Part shown: positions 1 to 9,797 of the stretch, piece by piece
How positions within the stretch are numbered: the stretch's first letter is position 1
How the letters are laid out: every line of letters starts with the position of its first letter
Source: Thermoanaerobacter thermocopriae JCM 7501
Lineage (GTDB): Bacteria; Bacillota; Thermoanaerobacteria; Thermoanaerobacterales; Thermoanaerobacteraceae
Reading direction: 5' to 3'
Length of the DNA stretch: 64,000 nucleotides
NCBI RefSeq assembly: GCF_001310975.1
Contig: NZ_BAZY01000006.1
Span: forward strand, 1-64,000
Position numbers and translations under genes: made by a program
The notes under the pieces: model-generated
Seen by the model: the letters and a program-made list of their open reading frames with translations, nothing else
Told to the model about the DNA's origin: nothing
Databases searched by the model: none

Positions 1-1
1 G

Positions 2-306
2 GCAGACAAACTAAAAGAAGAAGGGATAGAGGCGACGGTGGTCAACATCCACACCATAAAGCGATAGACAAAGATTTAATAGTAGAAGTAGCTAAAAAGA
101 CGGGCAAAGTTATAACAGCAGAAGAGCACAGCATAATAGGAGGACTTGGGTCTGCTGTGGCAGAAGTTCTTTCAGAAGAATACCCAGTAAAGGTAAAGAG
201 AATAGGTATAAAAGAGCAATTTGGCCAGTCAGGTTCACCTAAAGAACTTTTAAAACATTATGGTTTGACAGCGGAGGATATTGTAAAAGCAGCTATGTCA
301 TTTTAA
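2..306 (+). pseudogene. Transketolase C-terminal subunit, partial and frameshifted
   Basis: The reconstructed protein ends with the C-terminal (transketolase_C) domain of the split transketolase beta subunit, used in the non-oxidative pentose phosphate pathway. The 5' part lies outside the window. Frame 2 reads to HTIK and then meets a stop at 65-67. Frame 1 picks up at 64 with IDKDLI and continues through AEEHSIIGGLGSAVAE to a stop at 304-306. The family sequence at this point is HTIKPID, so one C is missing from a CCG codon near 62. A hairpin terminator follows directly. I treat the break as a likely sequence error. A related fold is found in DXP synthase and pyruvate dehydrogenase E1 beta, but the small split transketolase subunit is the best fit. 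Confidence 0.75.
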
Positions 307-311
307 AAAAA

Positions 312-335
312 CGCCAGGTTAGTCCTGGCGCTTTC
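312..335 (+). terminator. Rho-independent terminator after transketolase gene
   Basis: Perfect 7-bp stem CGCCAGG (312-318) and CCTGGCG (324-330) with a 5-base loop, followed by CTTTCT, six bases after the transketolase stop codon. Confidence 0.75.
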
Positions 336-339
336 TATT

Positions 340-387
340 AAAGAGACAACCCCCATTTTTACATGGACGAAAAGTGGGAGTTGTCTT
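340..387 (+). terminator. Second long inverted repeat, possible terminator
   Basis: Arms at about 340-355 and 372-387 pair over roughly 14 bp (AAAGAGACAACCCCCA against TGGGAGTTGTCTTT), with one extra base in the left arm. It lies just after the transketolase terminator and could stop leakage or end transcription coming from the other strand. There is no clear U-tract. Confidence 0.4.
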
Positions 388-503
388 TAATCTGAAGCGC
401 AGAGAAGTTGTTCTTTGCACTTTTAAAATACATTATTTACAAATCCATTTTTATGATATAATCTTTTGATGCTGTGGAAGGAGATAGTATCTCCACCACA
501 AGT

Positions 504-822
504 TCAGATACTAGTATAGTTATTTTCAGTGAGTCCTCTTTCATCACAAATAACAGTTATATCTGGCTGTACTTTGTGCTTTTCTTGGTCATTTTGTAGT
601 ATAACATCTAAAGGGGCAACAAAAATGTTTGCACTTTTTATCTCTAAAATATATTCCAAATTCTGTCGATAAGTTCGTTAAAATTCTTTGGTGTGCCACT
701 GAAGGTGCGGATAACAAATATATTTCGCCGTTTATGAATTCGAGCATTTCATCAGTTTTAGAGTCTATTTCTTCGAATTCTTCATAAGTAATTTTTTTGT
801 TTTTAGGTATTATATTTTCCAT
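504..822 (-). pseudogene. Uma2-family (DUF820) endonuclease-like remnant
   Basis: The N-terminus from 822 reads MENIIPKNKKITYEEFEEID and contains LEFINGEIYLLSAPSVAHQ, the usual opening of Uma2/DUF820 proteins, which have a restriction-endonuclease-like fold and unknown biological role. The frame breaks near 622-640. In another frame the protein continues FVAPLDVILQND and VQPDITVICDERGLTEN, again typical of the family, then stops at 504-506. The family normally continues for about 80 more residues (APDLVVEILSPS and beyond), and these are absent. So besides the frameshift the 3' half of the gene is missing. This one looks like a real remnant rather than only a read error. Confidence 0.7.
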
Positions 823-929
823 TATATCATCCCCATTTACTTGTTCTAAATATATTTTAGCACATTTTTCAATATTAACAATTATTCATTACCTTTATAA
901 AAATATCTAAAAAACTTTTTATAAAGAAG

Positions 930-955
930 AAGGAATTTTTAAATATGTGTCGAAT
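930..955 (+). promoter_or_regulatory. Sigma-H-like promoter upstream of galT (copy 1)
   Basis: AAGGAATTT (930-938), a 12-base spacer and CGAAT (951-955) match the Bacillus sigma-H pattern of AGGAWWT, 11-12 bases, then GAAT. Five similar elements occur in the window, all ahead of gal or ara transcription units. It lies about 180 bases upstream of galT. Confidence 0.5.
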
Positions 956-970
956 ATAAATAGAAAGAGG

Positions 971-994
971 TTAATTAAAATAATAAACAAACTC
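971..994 (+). promoter_or_regulatory. Candidate operator of the gal locus (copy 1)
   Basis: A 24-base element beginning TTAATTAAAATAA is repeated at 7098-7121 with 21 of 24 identical bases. In both places it lies about 20 bases after the sigma-H-like -10 element. A third, weaker copy is near 7262-7282. It is a candidate site for the ROK repressor encoded at 4890. Confidence 0.35.
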
Positions 995-1131
995 TATTAA
1001 TTGATTTTTATTGCACATAAAGGTTATGTTTTAATAAATCTGTTATTTTAACAAAACGATTGTATTCTCTGAATTTCTTTTTTATTGAAGACTTAATTAA
1101 AAAATATAACAAAGTCAGTGGAGGATATATT

Positions 1132-2712
1132 ATGGATTCCAGGGAGGTAGCATTACACATTGAGCGGCTTATAAAGTTTGCACTTAAAAAAGGCTTGATA
1201 GAGGAATTAGATGTCATTCCAAGCCGCAATGCACTTATGGATTTATTTAAAATAGAAAAACCTTATGAAGGTGAGGTTCCGGAAGAAGAGCTTAATAGTC
1301 CTTCTGATATTTTGAACAAATTATTGGACTATGCAGCACAGATAGGAATTATTTGTGATAATACTATTACTTACAGAGATTTAATGGATGCTAGAATCAT
1401 GGGGCTTTTGATGCCACGGCAATCGGAAGTTGTAAAAAAGTTTAATACTATTGCCTCGGAAGAGGGAATTGAAAAGGCCACAGAGTATTTTTACAAATTA
1501 TCTCAAGCCTCTAATTACATTAGGATGAATAGAATTGCTAAAAATTTGTATTGGAGAGTTCAAACGCAATACGGTTCTCTTGAAATTACTATAAATCTTT
1601 CAAAGCCAGAAAAAGACCCAAAAGAGATTGAGGCAGCAAAAAAAGTTCAGCAATCTGGTTATCCAAAATGTCTTTTATGCCTTGAAAATGTGGGATTTGC
1701 AGGAAACTTAAATCACCCGGCAAGGCAAAACCACAGAGTAATTCCGGTAAAAGTGGCAGGAGAGCAGTGGTACTTTCAGTATTCACCGTATGTATATTAC
1801 AATGAACACAGCATTTTATTTTACGAAAAACATGTGCCTATGAAAATATCAGAAAAAACTTTTGTGAGGCTTTTGGACTTTGTTGAGCAATTTCCTCATT
1901 ATTTTATGGGGTCGAATGCGGATTTGCCAATTGTGGGAGGTTCCATTCTATCCCATGAGCATTTTCAAGGTGGAAGGCATGTTTTTCCGATGGAAGAGGC
2001 TCCAATAGAGAGTTTTTTTGTGCATAATGAGTATAATAATGTCAAGGTTGGCGTATTAAAATGGCCTATGTCTGTTATACGCATTGCAGGAAAGCAAAAA
2101 AGTAGGCTTATAGATATTTCTTCACATATATTAAATAAATGGAAAAATTACAATGATTTAGAGGTTGAGATTGTATCTCACAGCGAAAAGAATGGAGAAC
2201 TTATCCCTCACAACACGATTACACCTATTGCGAGGATTAATAAAAATGGTGAATTTGAAATAGACCTAGTCTTGCGAAATAACAGGACGACAGACAAATA
2301 TCCCTATGGAATTTTTCACCCCCATGAAGAGCTTCATCACATAAAAAAGGAAAATATTGGACTTATAGAAGTCATGGGGTTAGCAGTTTTGCCAGGCAGG
2401 TTAAAATTTGAGCTGGATGAGATAATGAAATTTTTAACAGGCGAACAAAAATTTGATCCAACTTTGTATGACAAAAACCATCCTTTATATAAGCACATTC
2501 CATGGGTGGAAGAATTGCTTTTAAAATATGGGAATAAATGCACCAAAGAGGAGGCAGAAAGCTATATACAGCAAGAAGTTGGAAACAAATTTTTGCAAGT
2601 TCTTTTTGATGCAGGAGTGTTTAAAAGAGATGAAAAAGGGAAAGAAGCATTTGAAAGATTTATGAAAGAAGCAGGCTTTGAAAAAATAGATAAGAAAGGA
2701 GATTTAAAATGA
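1132..2712 (+). CDS. galT: UDP-glucose--hexose-1-phosphate uridylyltransferase GalT (Firmicutes type)
   Basis: This 526-residue enzyme swaps UMP between UDP-glucose and galactose-1-phosphate in the Leloir pathway, in the cytoplasm. It is the long type found in Bacillus and Clostridia. The [13 protein letters not shown] stretch near residues 268-280 holds the histidines expected of a GalT nucleotidyl-transfer site. I chose ATG 1132 ([13 protein letters not shown]), which has GGAGG 8-12 bases upstream. The in-frame ATG at 1060 would add 24 residues unlike the family and has no ribosome-binding site. The stop overlaps the start of galK by four bases (ATGA), showing translational coupling. It is first in the galTKE cluster and is preceded by a sigma-H-like promoter and a candidate operator. 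Confidence 0.93.
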   Translation: MDSREVALHIERLIKFALKKGLIEELDVIPSRNALMDLFKIEKPYEGEVPEEELNSPSDILNKLLDYAAQIGIICDNTITYRDLMDARIMGLLMPRQSEVVKKFNTIASEEGIEKATEYFYKLSQASNYIRMNRIAKNLYWRVQTQYGSLEITINLSKPEKDPKEIEAAKKVQQSGYPKCLLCLENVGFAGNLNHPARQNHRVIPVKVAGEQWYFQYSPYVYYNEHSILFYEKHVPMKISEKTFVRLLDFVEQFPHYFMGSNADLPIVGGSILSHEHFQGGRHVFPMEEAPIESFFVHNEYNNVKVGVLKWPMSVIRIAGKQKSRLIDISSHILNKWKNYNDLEVEIVSHSEKNGELIPHNTITPIARINKNGEFEIDLVLRNNRTTDKYPYGIFHPHEELHHIKKENIGLIEVMGLAVLPGRLKFELDEIMKFLTGEQKFDPTLYDKNHPLYKHIPWVEELLLKYGNKCTKEEAESYIQQEVGNKFLQVLFDAGVFKRDEKGKEAFERFMKEAGFEKIDKKGDLK

Positions 2713-3880
2713 AAACTACTGTAATTGAAGCACTTGAAAAATTCTATGGTAGAAATGAAGTTGAAATAAGGGTTTTCTACGCTCCAGGGCGAGTGAATCT
2801 TATTGGAGAGCATACAGATTACAATGGAGGCTATGTATTTCCTTGTGCACTTGACTTTGGAACATATGCTGCGATTAGAAAAAGAAATGACAAAAAAGTC
2901 TTCATGGCTTCTTTAAATTTCGATTTAAAGGTGGAAGTAGACCTTGATGCACTCAATTTTGATAAAAGCCATGATTGGGCAAATTACCCTAAGGGAGTTT
3001 TAAAAGTATTACAGGATGAGGGATATACTTTTTCTGGATTTGAAATTGTGTTTGAAGGCAATATCCCAAATGGCGCTGGACTTTCTTCATCTGCTTCAAT
3101 AGAGCTGGTTACTGCTGTTGCAGTGAATGAAGTTTTCAACTTAAATATTGACCGGATAGAATTAGTTAAAATGTGTCAAAAAGCAGAAAATACTTTTGTT
3201 GGGGTAAATTGTGGCATAATGGACCAGTTTGCTGTTGGAATGGGTAAAAAAGACCATGCAATTTTATTAAAAAGCGATACATTAGAGTATTCTTACGTGC
3301 CTTTGAAATTAGAGGGTTATAAAATTTTGATAACAAATACAAATAAAAGAAGGGGGCTCTTGGATTCAAAATACAATGAAAGAAGAAGTGAATGTGAAAA
3401 AGCCCTTTCATACCTTCAGAGGGCTTTACCAATACACAATCTTTCGGAGGTTTCAATTGAACAGTTTGAAGAATATAAACATTTAATACCGGAGGAAGTG
3501 CTTGTAAAAAGGGCAAGACATGTTATAACAGAAAATCAAAGAGTATTGGAGGCTGTAAAAGCACTTAATGATAAAGACTTAATCAAATTTGGGAAATTAA
3601 TGGTTGAGTCTCATAATTCTTTAAAAAATGATTACGAAGTTACAGGGAAAGAACTGGACACATTGGTAGAAGAAGCGTTAAAATTAAAAGGGGTAATAGG
3701 TTCTCGTATGACTGGAGCAGGCTTTGGAGGATGCACTGTAAGCATTGTGAAAGAAGAAGAAGTGCCAGATTTTATAAAAGTGGTTTCTAAAAATTACAAA
3801 CAAAAAATTGGATATGAGCCTACAGCTACATAACCGGAGTAGGTGAAGGAGCAAGAGAAATTGATATATCAAAGGAGTGA
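2709..3880 (+). pseudogene. galK: Galactokinase GalK, frameshifted near the C-terminus
   Basis: Galactokinase of the GHMP kinase family phosphorylates galactose with ATP. It shows [16 protein letters not shown] near residue 26, the ATP-binding loop GAGLSSSAS near 121 and CGIMDQFA near 168. The open frame stops at 3831-3833 after YEPTAT. The neighbouring frame continues [18 protein letters not shown] to a stop at 3878-3880, exactly the family C-terminus. One base, probably T of a TGC codon, is missing near 3824. The restored protein is about 390 residues, the normal length. It overlaps galT by four bases and is followed after five bases by galE. I expect a functional gene with a sequence error, although loss of about 15 C-terminal residues cannot be excluded. 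Confidence 0.88.
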
Positions 3881-3885
3881 GAAAA

Positions 3886-4875
3886 ATGGCAATTCTTGTA
3901 TGTGGTGGAGCAGGATACATTGGAAGTCATACGGTAGCTGCACTTCTTAATAGAAAGGAAGAAGTTGTAGTAGTTGATAATCTTGTAAAGGGCCACAAGA
4001 AGTCTGTTTTAGGCGGGAAGTTGTATATAGGGGATTTAAGAGATGAAGCTTTTTTAGACAAAGTGTTTAAAGAAAATGAAATTGAAGCAGTGATTGACTT
4101 TGCGGCATTTTCTCTTGTTGGGGAAAGTGTTGAGGAGCCTTTTAAGTATTATGAAAATAATGTATGCGGTACTCTTTCTCTTTTAAAAGCAATGAAAAAA
4201 CACAATGTTAAAAAAATTGTATTTTCCTCTACTGCTGCGGTATACGGAGAACCAGAAAGGATTCCTATAAAAGAAGAAGATAAAACTAATCCTACCAGCC
4301 CTTATGGTGAAACTAAACTGGCGGTTGAAAAAATGTTGAAATGGGCAGATGTAGCTTATGGAATTAAATATGTTGCACTAAGGTACTTCAATGTTGCAGG
4401 GGCTATTGAAACGGGTGAAATTGGGGAGGACCATTCTCCTGAGACCCATCTCATCCCAATTATACTTCAAGTTGCATTAGGGAAGAGAGACAAAATTAGG
4501 ATTTACGGAGATGATTATCCTACAAAGGACGGAACATGTATAAGAGATTATATTCATGTGATGGATTTGGCAGATGCCCACATACTTGCACTGGATAAAT
4601 TGAGAAAAGACAATGAAAGTGCGATTTATAACCTGGGAAATGGAGAAGGATTTAGTGTAAAAGAAGTTATTGAAGTTGCAAGAAAAGTGACAGGACATCC
4701 TATTCCTGCAGAAGTAACTCACCGCCGCCCGGGAGATCCAGCAGTGCTGGTGGCTTCATCAGAAAAAATCACAAAGGAATTGGGATGGACTCCTAAATAT
4801 ACTTCTTTAGAAGAAATAATTGAAAGTGCGTGGATGTGGCATAAAAATCATCCAAAAGGATTTGAAGAGCGATAA
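3886..4875 (+). CDS. galE: UDP-glucose 4-epimerase GalE
   Basis: This 329-residue member of the extended short-chain dehydrogenase family interconverts UDP-galactose and UDP-glucose and completes the Leloir pathway with GalT and GalK. The NAD-binding GGAGYIGSH is at the N-terminus, and the catalytic Tyr and Lys are in SPYGETK near residue 138. SSTAAVYGEPE and RYFNVAGA are also typical. I chose ATG 3886 (MAILVCGGAGYIG), which has AAAGGAG about eight bases upstream. An upstream in-frame GTG at 3877 overlaps the galK stop and would add only three residues. The gene is full length. Confidence 0.95.
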   Translation: MAILVCGGAGYIGSHTVAALLNRKEEVVVVDNLVKGHKKSVLGGKLYIGDLRDEAFLDKVFKENEIEAVIDFAAFSLVGESVEEPFKYYENNVCGTLSLLKAMKKHNVKKIVFSSTAAVYGEPERIPIKEEDKTNPTSPYGETKLAVEKMLKWADVAYGIKYVALRYFNVAGAIETGEIGEDHSPETHLIPIILQVALGKRDKIRIYGDDYPTKDGTCIRDYIHVMDLADAHILALDKLRKDNESAIYNLGNGEGFSVKEVIEVARKVTGHPIPAEVTHRRPGDPAVLVASSEKITKELGWTPKYTSLEEIIESAWMWHKNHPKGFEER

Positions 4876-4889
4876 AGGATGGGATATTA

Positions 4890-6080
4890 ATGGCAAACTT
4901 GATACCTGTAAGCTACAAATTATTAAAAGGCATGAATGAATCGCTTATTTTAGATATTATAAGAAAAATGGGGCCAATATCTAGAGCAGATATTGCAAAA
5001 GAGACAAATTTAACACCTCCAACTGTAACTAACATTGTAAACAAACTTATTGAAGAAGGAGTAGTTGTTGAATATAAGGTTGGAGAGTCAAATGGCGGCA
5101 GGCCTCCTGTGCTTATCAAAATAAATCCAGAATTTATGACAATTATTATTGTTCACATAAGCACCAATAATTTACATGAATACACTCTTGATGCCGAGCT
5201 CAATAGAAAAAGCGAGCAAACACATTCTATAAAAGGTTTAAAAGAACAAGAAGTACTGGAGCTATTGATGTCTACTCTTGATAAAGCGATAAAAGAATCT
5301 CCAAACAATATATCAGGAATAGGAATTGTGGTAAGGGGTCCTGTTAAGACAAAAGAGGGTATTTCAGTATTTGCGCCTAACATAGGATGGAGAAACGTGC
5401 CTTTAAAGGCGATGATAGAAGAAAAGTTTGAGATCCCTACCTATATCATGAATGACGTTAGAGCAATGGCATGGGGCGAGTTTCAAATGGGAAAAGCTAA
5501 AGAAGTTGAAAACATGATTTTTTTAAAAGTAGGCTATGGAATAGGTTCCGCGATATTGATAAATGGAAGATTATATATAGGTAATAATGATAGTGCAGGG
5601 GAAATAGGTCATACTACTATTGATGTAGCAGGTCCTAAGTGTAGCTGTGGCAATTACGGTTGTTTTGAAGCATTAGCGTCGGAAAAGGCTCTTGTTAATT
5701 TAGTCGTTAAGTCTATCAAAGAAGGAAATGATTCTATTGTATACCAGATGGCAAAAGGAATACTCGACAGTGTCACACCAGAAATGATTTATGAGGCTGC
5801 AAAATTGAATGACAAATTAGCGATTAATTCATTAGAAACTATCGGGAGATACTTAGGGATAGGGATTGCAAACATAATAAACACTTTTAATCCTGAACTT
5901 ATTTTAATAGGAGGAGGGATTGTTCAAGGACGGAGTTTTTTTGAAGATATAATGAGAGAAACGACTAAGAAGAGGGCTTTTGAAAATTCATATTCCTCAT
6001 GCAGCATAGCTTTTGCTGAGTTGGGGGATAATGCTACTTTAATTGGCGCTGCTAATATGGTTATGGATGAAGTTTTGTGA
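4890..6080 (+). CDS. ROK-family transcriptional regulator of the galactose locus
   Basis: A 396-residue ROK repressor. An N-terminal winged helix-turn-helix (ISRADIAKETNLTPPTVTNI, about residues 31-50) is followed by a sugar-kinase-like domain. The zinc-binding ROK signature CSCGNYGCFEA sits near residues 249-259. Proteins of this build (XylR, NagC) bind DNA in the absence of a sugar ligand. Its place inside the gal cluster, 14 bases after galE, suggests it senses galactose or a derivative. The repeated TTAATTAAAATAA elements at 971 and 7098 are candidate operators. A sugar kinase function is less likely because of the DNA-binding domain. The ligand is inferred only from context. Confidence 0.88.
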   Translation: MANLIPVSYKLLKGMNESLILDIIRKMGPISRADIAKETNLTPPTVTNIVNKLIEEGVVVEYKVGESNGGRPPVLIKINPEFMTIIIVHISTNNLHEYTLDAELNRKSEQTHSIKGLKEQEVLELLMSTLDKAIKESPNNISGIGIVVRGPVKTKEGISVFAPNIGWRNVPLKAMIEEKFEIPTYIMNDVRAMAWGEFQMGKAKEVENMIFLKVGYGIGSAILINGRLYIGNNDSAGEIGHTTIDVAGPKCSCGNYGCFEALASEKALVNLVVKSIKEGNDSIVYQMAKGILDSVTPEMIYEAAKLNDKLAINSLETIGRYLGIGIANIINTFNPELILIGGGIVQGRSFFEDIMRETTKKRAFENSYSSCSIAFAELGDNATLIGAANMVMDEVL

Positions 6081-6098
6081 GAAGGATGGAGGATGACT

Positions 6099-7004
6099 AT
6101 GGCAATAAAAATTGAAAAAGTAAACTTTTTGGGATGGGAAAATAGCGTTAAATTGTCAAATGGAATCATTGACGTTGTTGCTACTACTGATATAGGACCC
6201 AGAATTGTCAGATTTGGTTTTGAAAATGATGTAAACGAATTTAACTTAGACCCTAAAACTATTGGTTTAAAAGGAGGTAACGAATTTAGGTTTTACGGTG
6301 GTCACAGACTGTGGCATAGTCCTGAAGACAGAAAGAGGACGTATGTGCCAGACAATGAACCAGTTGATTGGCACGAAATAGAAAACGGTGTGAGACTTAT
6401 TCAAAAGCCAGAAAAATGGGTTAACACACAAAAGCAAATCGATATAATCTTAAGTCCTGATGAGAGTAGAGTAAGGCTTGTACACAGGATAACTAATCTT
6501 GGAGCATGGCCTGTTGAGCTTTCAGCATGGACAATAACAGTATTAAATACAGAAGGTATAGAAATAATACCTCAGCCAAACAAAAATACAGATTTACTTC
6601 CAAATAGGCAAATTGTACTCTGGCCTTATTCTAAAATGAATGACGAAAGAGTATACTGGGGAGAAAAATACATTGCATTAAGGCAAAACCCAAAAAAAGA
6701 AAATCCTTTTAAATTAGGAATTAATAATGAAGCTGGTTGGGCTGCTTATGCCAGAAAAGGGCATTTATTTGTAAAAAGATATTATCTGCAACAAAATGCA
6801 GTATATCCTGATTTTGGTGTATCTTTTGAGACATACACAAACGATTGGATGCTTGAAATAGAAACATTAAGTCCATTTACAAGATTACAACCAGGTGAAG
6901 CTGTTGAACACATTGAAGAATGGGAGCTTTACAATAATGTAAATGTAAAGGATGTAAATGAGGATTTGTTTGATGAAATTGCAAAAAAATATTGTGAAAG
7001 GTAA
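6099..7004 (+). CDS. Galactose mutarotase-like / DUF4380-like protein
   Basis: A protein of about 301 residues with no signal peptide. The stretches TTDIGPRIVRFGFE, GGHRLWHSPEDRKRTY and PVDWHEIENGVRLIQK, and the tryptophan-rich beta pattern, resemble the aldose-1-epimerase-like superfamily, in particular small DUF4380-type members. The catalytic histidine and glutamate of true mutarotases cannot be assigned with certainty. The position between the gal repressor and the galactoside importer suggests a role in anomer conversion or sugar binding. I chose ATG 6099, six bases after GGAGG. The ATG at 6093 abuts the Shine-Dalgarno sequence and is less likely. It is the last gene before a 450-base regulatory gap. 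Confidence 0.6.
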   Translation: MAIKIEKVNFLGWENSVKLSNGIIDVVATTDIGPRIVRFGFENDVNEFNLDPKTIGLKGGNEFRFYGGHRLWHSPEDRKRTYVPDNEPVDWHEIENGVRLIQKPEKWVNTQKQIDIILSPDESRVRLVHRITNLGAWPVELSAWTITVLNTEGIEIIPQPNKNTDLLPNRQIVLWPYSKMNDERVYWGEKYIALRQNPKKENPFKLGINNEAGWAAYARKGHLFVKRYYLQQNAVYPDFGVSFETYTNDWMLEIETLSPFTRLQPGEAVEHIEEWELYNNVNVKDVNEDLFDEIAKKYCER

Positions 7005-7057
7005 AATTTGGGCAACAAAAAGTTTATAAAAAATTTTAATAAATTACGGTTTACAAG

Positions 7058-7083
7058 AAGGAATTTTTGAATTTACGTCGAAT
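7058..7083 (+). promoter_or_regulatory. Sigma-H-like promoter upstream of the galactoside importer (copy 2)
   Basis: AAGGAATTT (7058-7066), 12 bases, CGAAT (7079-7083). It is almost identical to the copy in front of galT and lies in the 447-base gap before the binding-protein gene. Confidence 0.5.
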
Positions 7084-7097
7084 ATATAATATAGGAG

Positions 7098-7121
7098 TTA
7101 ATTAAAATAAAAAATAAACTT
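7098..7121 (+). promoter_or_regulatory. Candidate operator of the gal locus (copy 2)
   Basis: It matches the element at 971-994 in 21 of 24 positions and lies 19 bases after the sigma-H-like CGAAT, as in copy 1. It is a likely target of the neighbouring ROK repressor. Confidence 0.35.
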
Positions 7122-7230
7122 GCCTACATAAAAGTAAAAACCTGTCTAATATGCTGATATAATGATATAAATTTTATGTAAAATATACAAAGCAAAATAA
7201 AAATGTTTTAAATAAGTCGATAAATCAGGC

Positions 7231-7254
7231 AGGATTTCCAACGATATGTCAAAT
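7231..7254 (+). promoter_or_regulatory. Weaker sigma-H-like promoter (copy 3) with a possible third gal operator
   Basis: AGGATTT (7231-7237), 12 bases, CAAAT (7250-7254). It has one mismatch in the -10 and is one base shorter overall than the other five copies. ATTAAAATAATTAATAAAG at 7262 resembles the candidate operators at 971 and 7098. The rest of 7005-7451 is AT-rich with no credible ORF. Confidence 0.3.
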
Positions 7255-7451
7255 ATATTATATTAAAATAATTAATAAAGTCTGCTTAGTATTCAATTAA
7301 CTCAAAAACTCAAAGTTATTGTAATATTTGACAACGTTATCTATGAATCTTATCATTATAAATCTAGTCCAAGATGAAAGGAGGGTGAAACATTTTAAAG
7401 ACGACTTTATATTAATGTGTGAAGAGAAAATTATCTAAAGGAGGAAAGTGT

Positions 7452-8774
7452 ATGAAAAAGCTCGTTGCTTATGTTATTTCAGTTATATTTCTGTTCACAA
7501 TTTTATTTACAGGATGTGGAAGCTCAGGCAGCTCGACTTCTTCTAAAAACTCTGATCAACAATCAGATACAGCGACGTCTAGTACAAAAAAGATTACTGT
7601 ATGGGCATGGGACCCCAATTTTAATATTGCCATAATGAATGATGCAAAAGCAATTTACACTAAAGAACATCCTGATGTGCAAATTGATGTTGTAGAAATG
7701 GCAAAAGGTGATTTGGAACAAAAATTAAATACAGTTCTTGCGTCGGGAATTAAAGAAGGTTTACCTGATATAGTGTTAATAGAAGACTATAATGCACAGA
7801 AATATCTTCAAGCATATCCAGGTGCATTTGCAGATTTAACAGATAAAATTGATTATAGTAAATTTGCAAAATATAAAGTAGAACTTATGACTCTCAATGG
7901 AAGGACGTATGGTGTTCCATTTGATTCAGGGGTTGCTGGATTTTTCTATAGAAGAGATATATTAGAGCAAGCAGGATATAAACCGGAAGATTTAAATAAT
8001 ATAACTTGGGACCAATTCATAGAGATTGGCAAAAGAGTAAAGGAAAAAACAGGGAAATATATGTTTGGCTTTGAGCCGTAGATGGTGGGTTGATGAGAAT
8101 AATGCTTCAGTCTGCTGGGGAATGGTATTTTGACAAAGAGGGAAAACCTGATTTTACAAATAACCCTGCATTGAAAGAAGCAGTAATAACCTACAAAAAC
8201 TTATTAGACTCAGGGATAATAAAAAAGGTAAGTGGATGGAATGAATGGGTTGCTGCTTTTAACAAAGGAGATGTAGCTGCAGTTGTTACGGGCGTTTGGA
8301 TTATTGGCTCAATTAAAGCGGAATCAAGCAAAGTGGAAAATGGGGACTTGCTCCGTGCCACGTTTAAACATTAGTAGCTCAGTTAATGCTTCTAATCTTG
8401 GAGGTTCAAGCTGGTATGTGATTAATAGTTCTAAAAATAAAGATGTCGCAATAGATTTTCTTAAAGAAATATATGCGGGAAATAATGATTTTTACCAAAA
8501 AATACTTGTAGAACGAGGAGCATTTGCTACTTATTTGCCTGCTCAGACAGGAAATGCTTACTCTGCACCTGATCCATTTTTCGGTAATCAAAAAATATAT
8601 TCAGATTTATCGGAATATATGAAAAAAATTCCTCCAGTAAATTATGGTGTATACACATATGAAGCAGATTCAGCAATCATGGGTATAATGCCGGATGTAT
8701 ATTCAGGAAAAATATCTGTGGATGATGCTTTGAAAAAGGCAGAAGAACAATTGAAAAATCAGATTAACCAATAA
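7452..8774 (+). pseudogene. ABC transporter sugar-binding lipoprotein (galactoside), two frameshifts
   Basis: An extracellular solute-binding protein of the MalE/UgpB type. It starts at ATG 7452 (MKKLVAYVISV) with AAAGGAGG just upstream, and has a lipoprotein signal with box LFTGC, so it should be anchored to the outer face of the membrane. Three frames must be joined. The first ends at 8081 after FGFEP, where a base is missing from CCC near 8076 (VDGGLM follows). The second ends at 8374, with a net +1 shift near 8348-8356. The third runs through LNISSSVNASNLGGSSWYV to 8774. The joined protein is about 440 residues, normal for the family. It is followed by two permease genes and GH36/GH2 enzymes, so galactosides such as melibiose, raffinose or lactose are likely ligands. 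Confidence 0.85.
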
Positions 8775-8801
8775 ATAATTACCTAGATTTAAAAATGGAA
8801 T

Positions 8802-8835
8802 GAGGAATAGCAATTAGCTTTAATTGCTATTCCTC
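8802..8835 (+). terminator. Hairpin between binding-protein and permease genes
   Basis: A perfect 15-bp stem (8802-8816 with 8821-8835, loop GCTT) just after the binding-protein gene, with no run of T after it. Such hairpins partly end transcription or protect the upstream mRNA, giving more binding protein than permease. Confidence 0.6.
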
Positions 8836-8861
8836 GGATTAAATAAGGGGTGAAATAATTT

Positions 8862-9797
8862 ATGGTTGGAAATGAAGCACAAACTCCGTTAAAAAGCAAA
8901 AATGTTAGCTATGAAAGAATTTTAAACAGATATGGATGGGGCTTCACATTTTTAGCGTTAATATTGCTTATAACTTTTCTATTTTATCCAATAATTTATT
9001 CTTTATATCTTTCTACTATGTCTTCTAGAGGCATTGTACAAAAATTTGTTGGATTAAATAATTATTTAAGACTCTTTAATGACCAAATGTTTTTGATAGC
9101 TTTGAAAAATACTTTTACGATTTTGATAATACAAGTGCCTATAATGCTTTTTTTAGCATTAGTGCTTGCCACCATTCTTAATGATAAAAGTATTAAATTT
9201 CGAGGTGTTTTTAGAACAGGTATATTTTTACCTGCAGTTACTTCACTTGTTGCATATTCTGTTTTATTCAAAATGATGTTTAGCTTGGATGGTTTCATAA
9301 ATACAAGTTTGATAAATTTGCATATAATAAAGGAACCTGTTCCTTGGTTATTGGATCCTTTTTGGGCAAAAGTTACACTTATTATAGCGATGACATGGAG
9401 ATGGACAGGATATAATATGGTTTTTTACCTATCAGGGCTACAAAATATTCCATATGAGATATATGAATCAGCAGAAATGGATGGAGCAAATAAAATACAG
9501 CAATTTTTTTATATAACTATTCCAATGCTTAAACCTATTATTGTTTTCACAACTATCATGTCAACGATAGGAACTTTACAATTATTTGATGAACCTATGA
9601 ATCTATCAAGTGGTGGTGTAACGGCTTCTAGTATAGGTCCAGGGAATTCGTTACTTACGTTATCTGTGTATATTTATAATCTTGCATTCAAATATATGCC
9701 CAATTTTGGATATGCTGCTGCTGTATCTTATGTTATAGTGTTTTTTGCAGCTATACTTACTGTTATTCAATTTAAAGTGGCAGGTGAGAAAAATTGA
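8862..9797 (+). CDS. ABC sugar permease, MalF type
   Basis: A 311-residue integral membrane protein with about six transmembrane segments. It carries the binding-protein-dependent transport loop EIYESAEMDGANKIQQFFYIT (near residues 200-220), the EAA motif that contacts the ATPase. It starts at ATG 8862 with AAGGGGTGA about ten bases upstream. It pairs with the MalG-type permease that overlaps its end by four bases. No ATPase gene is present in this cluster, so a shared MsmX/MalK-type ATPase elsewhere is probably used. Confidence 0.9.
   Translation: MVGNEAQTPLKSKNVSYERILNRYGWGFTFLALILLITFLFYPIIYSLYLSTMSSRGIVQKFVGLNNYLRLFNDQMFLIALKNTFTILIIQVPIMLFLALVLATILNDKSIKFRGVFRTGIFLPAVTSLVAYSVLFKMMFSLDGFINTSLINLHIIKEPVPWLLDPFWAKVTLIIAMTWRWTGYNMVFYLSGLQNIPYEIYESAEMDGANKIQQFFYITIPMLKPIIVFTTIMSTIGTLQLFDEPMNLSSGGVTASSIGPGNSLLTLSVYIYNLAFKYMPNFGYAAAVSYVIVFFAAILTVIQFKVAGEKN

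Noticed and set aside
3166-3516. 116-codon antisense frame inside galK
   Set aside because: It lies wholly within a well-conserved gene and has no ribosome-binding site or family features. The same holds for other long antisense frames in araD, rbsC-type permease, FecCD permease and the second MinD/Mrp ATPase gene.
7328-7343. TTGACAACGTTATCTA as a CcpA cre site
   Set aside because: It fits the loose cre pattern in most positions, but a single degenerate match in AT-rich DNA is expected by chance and no second site supports it.
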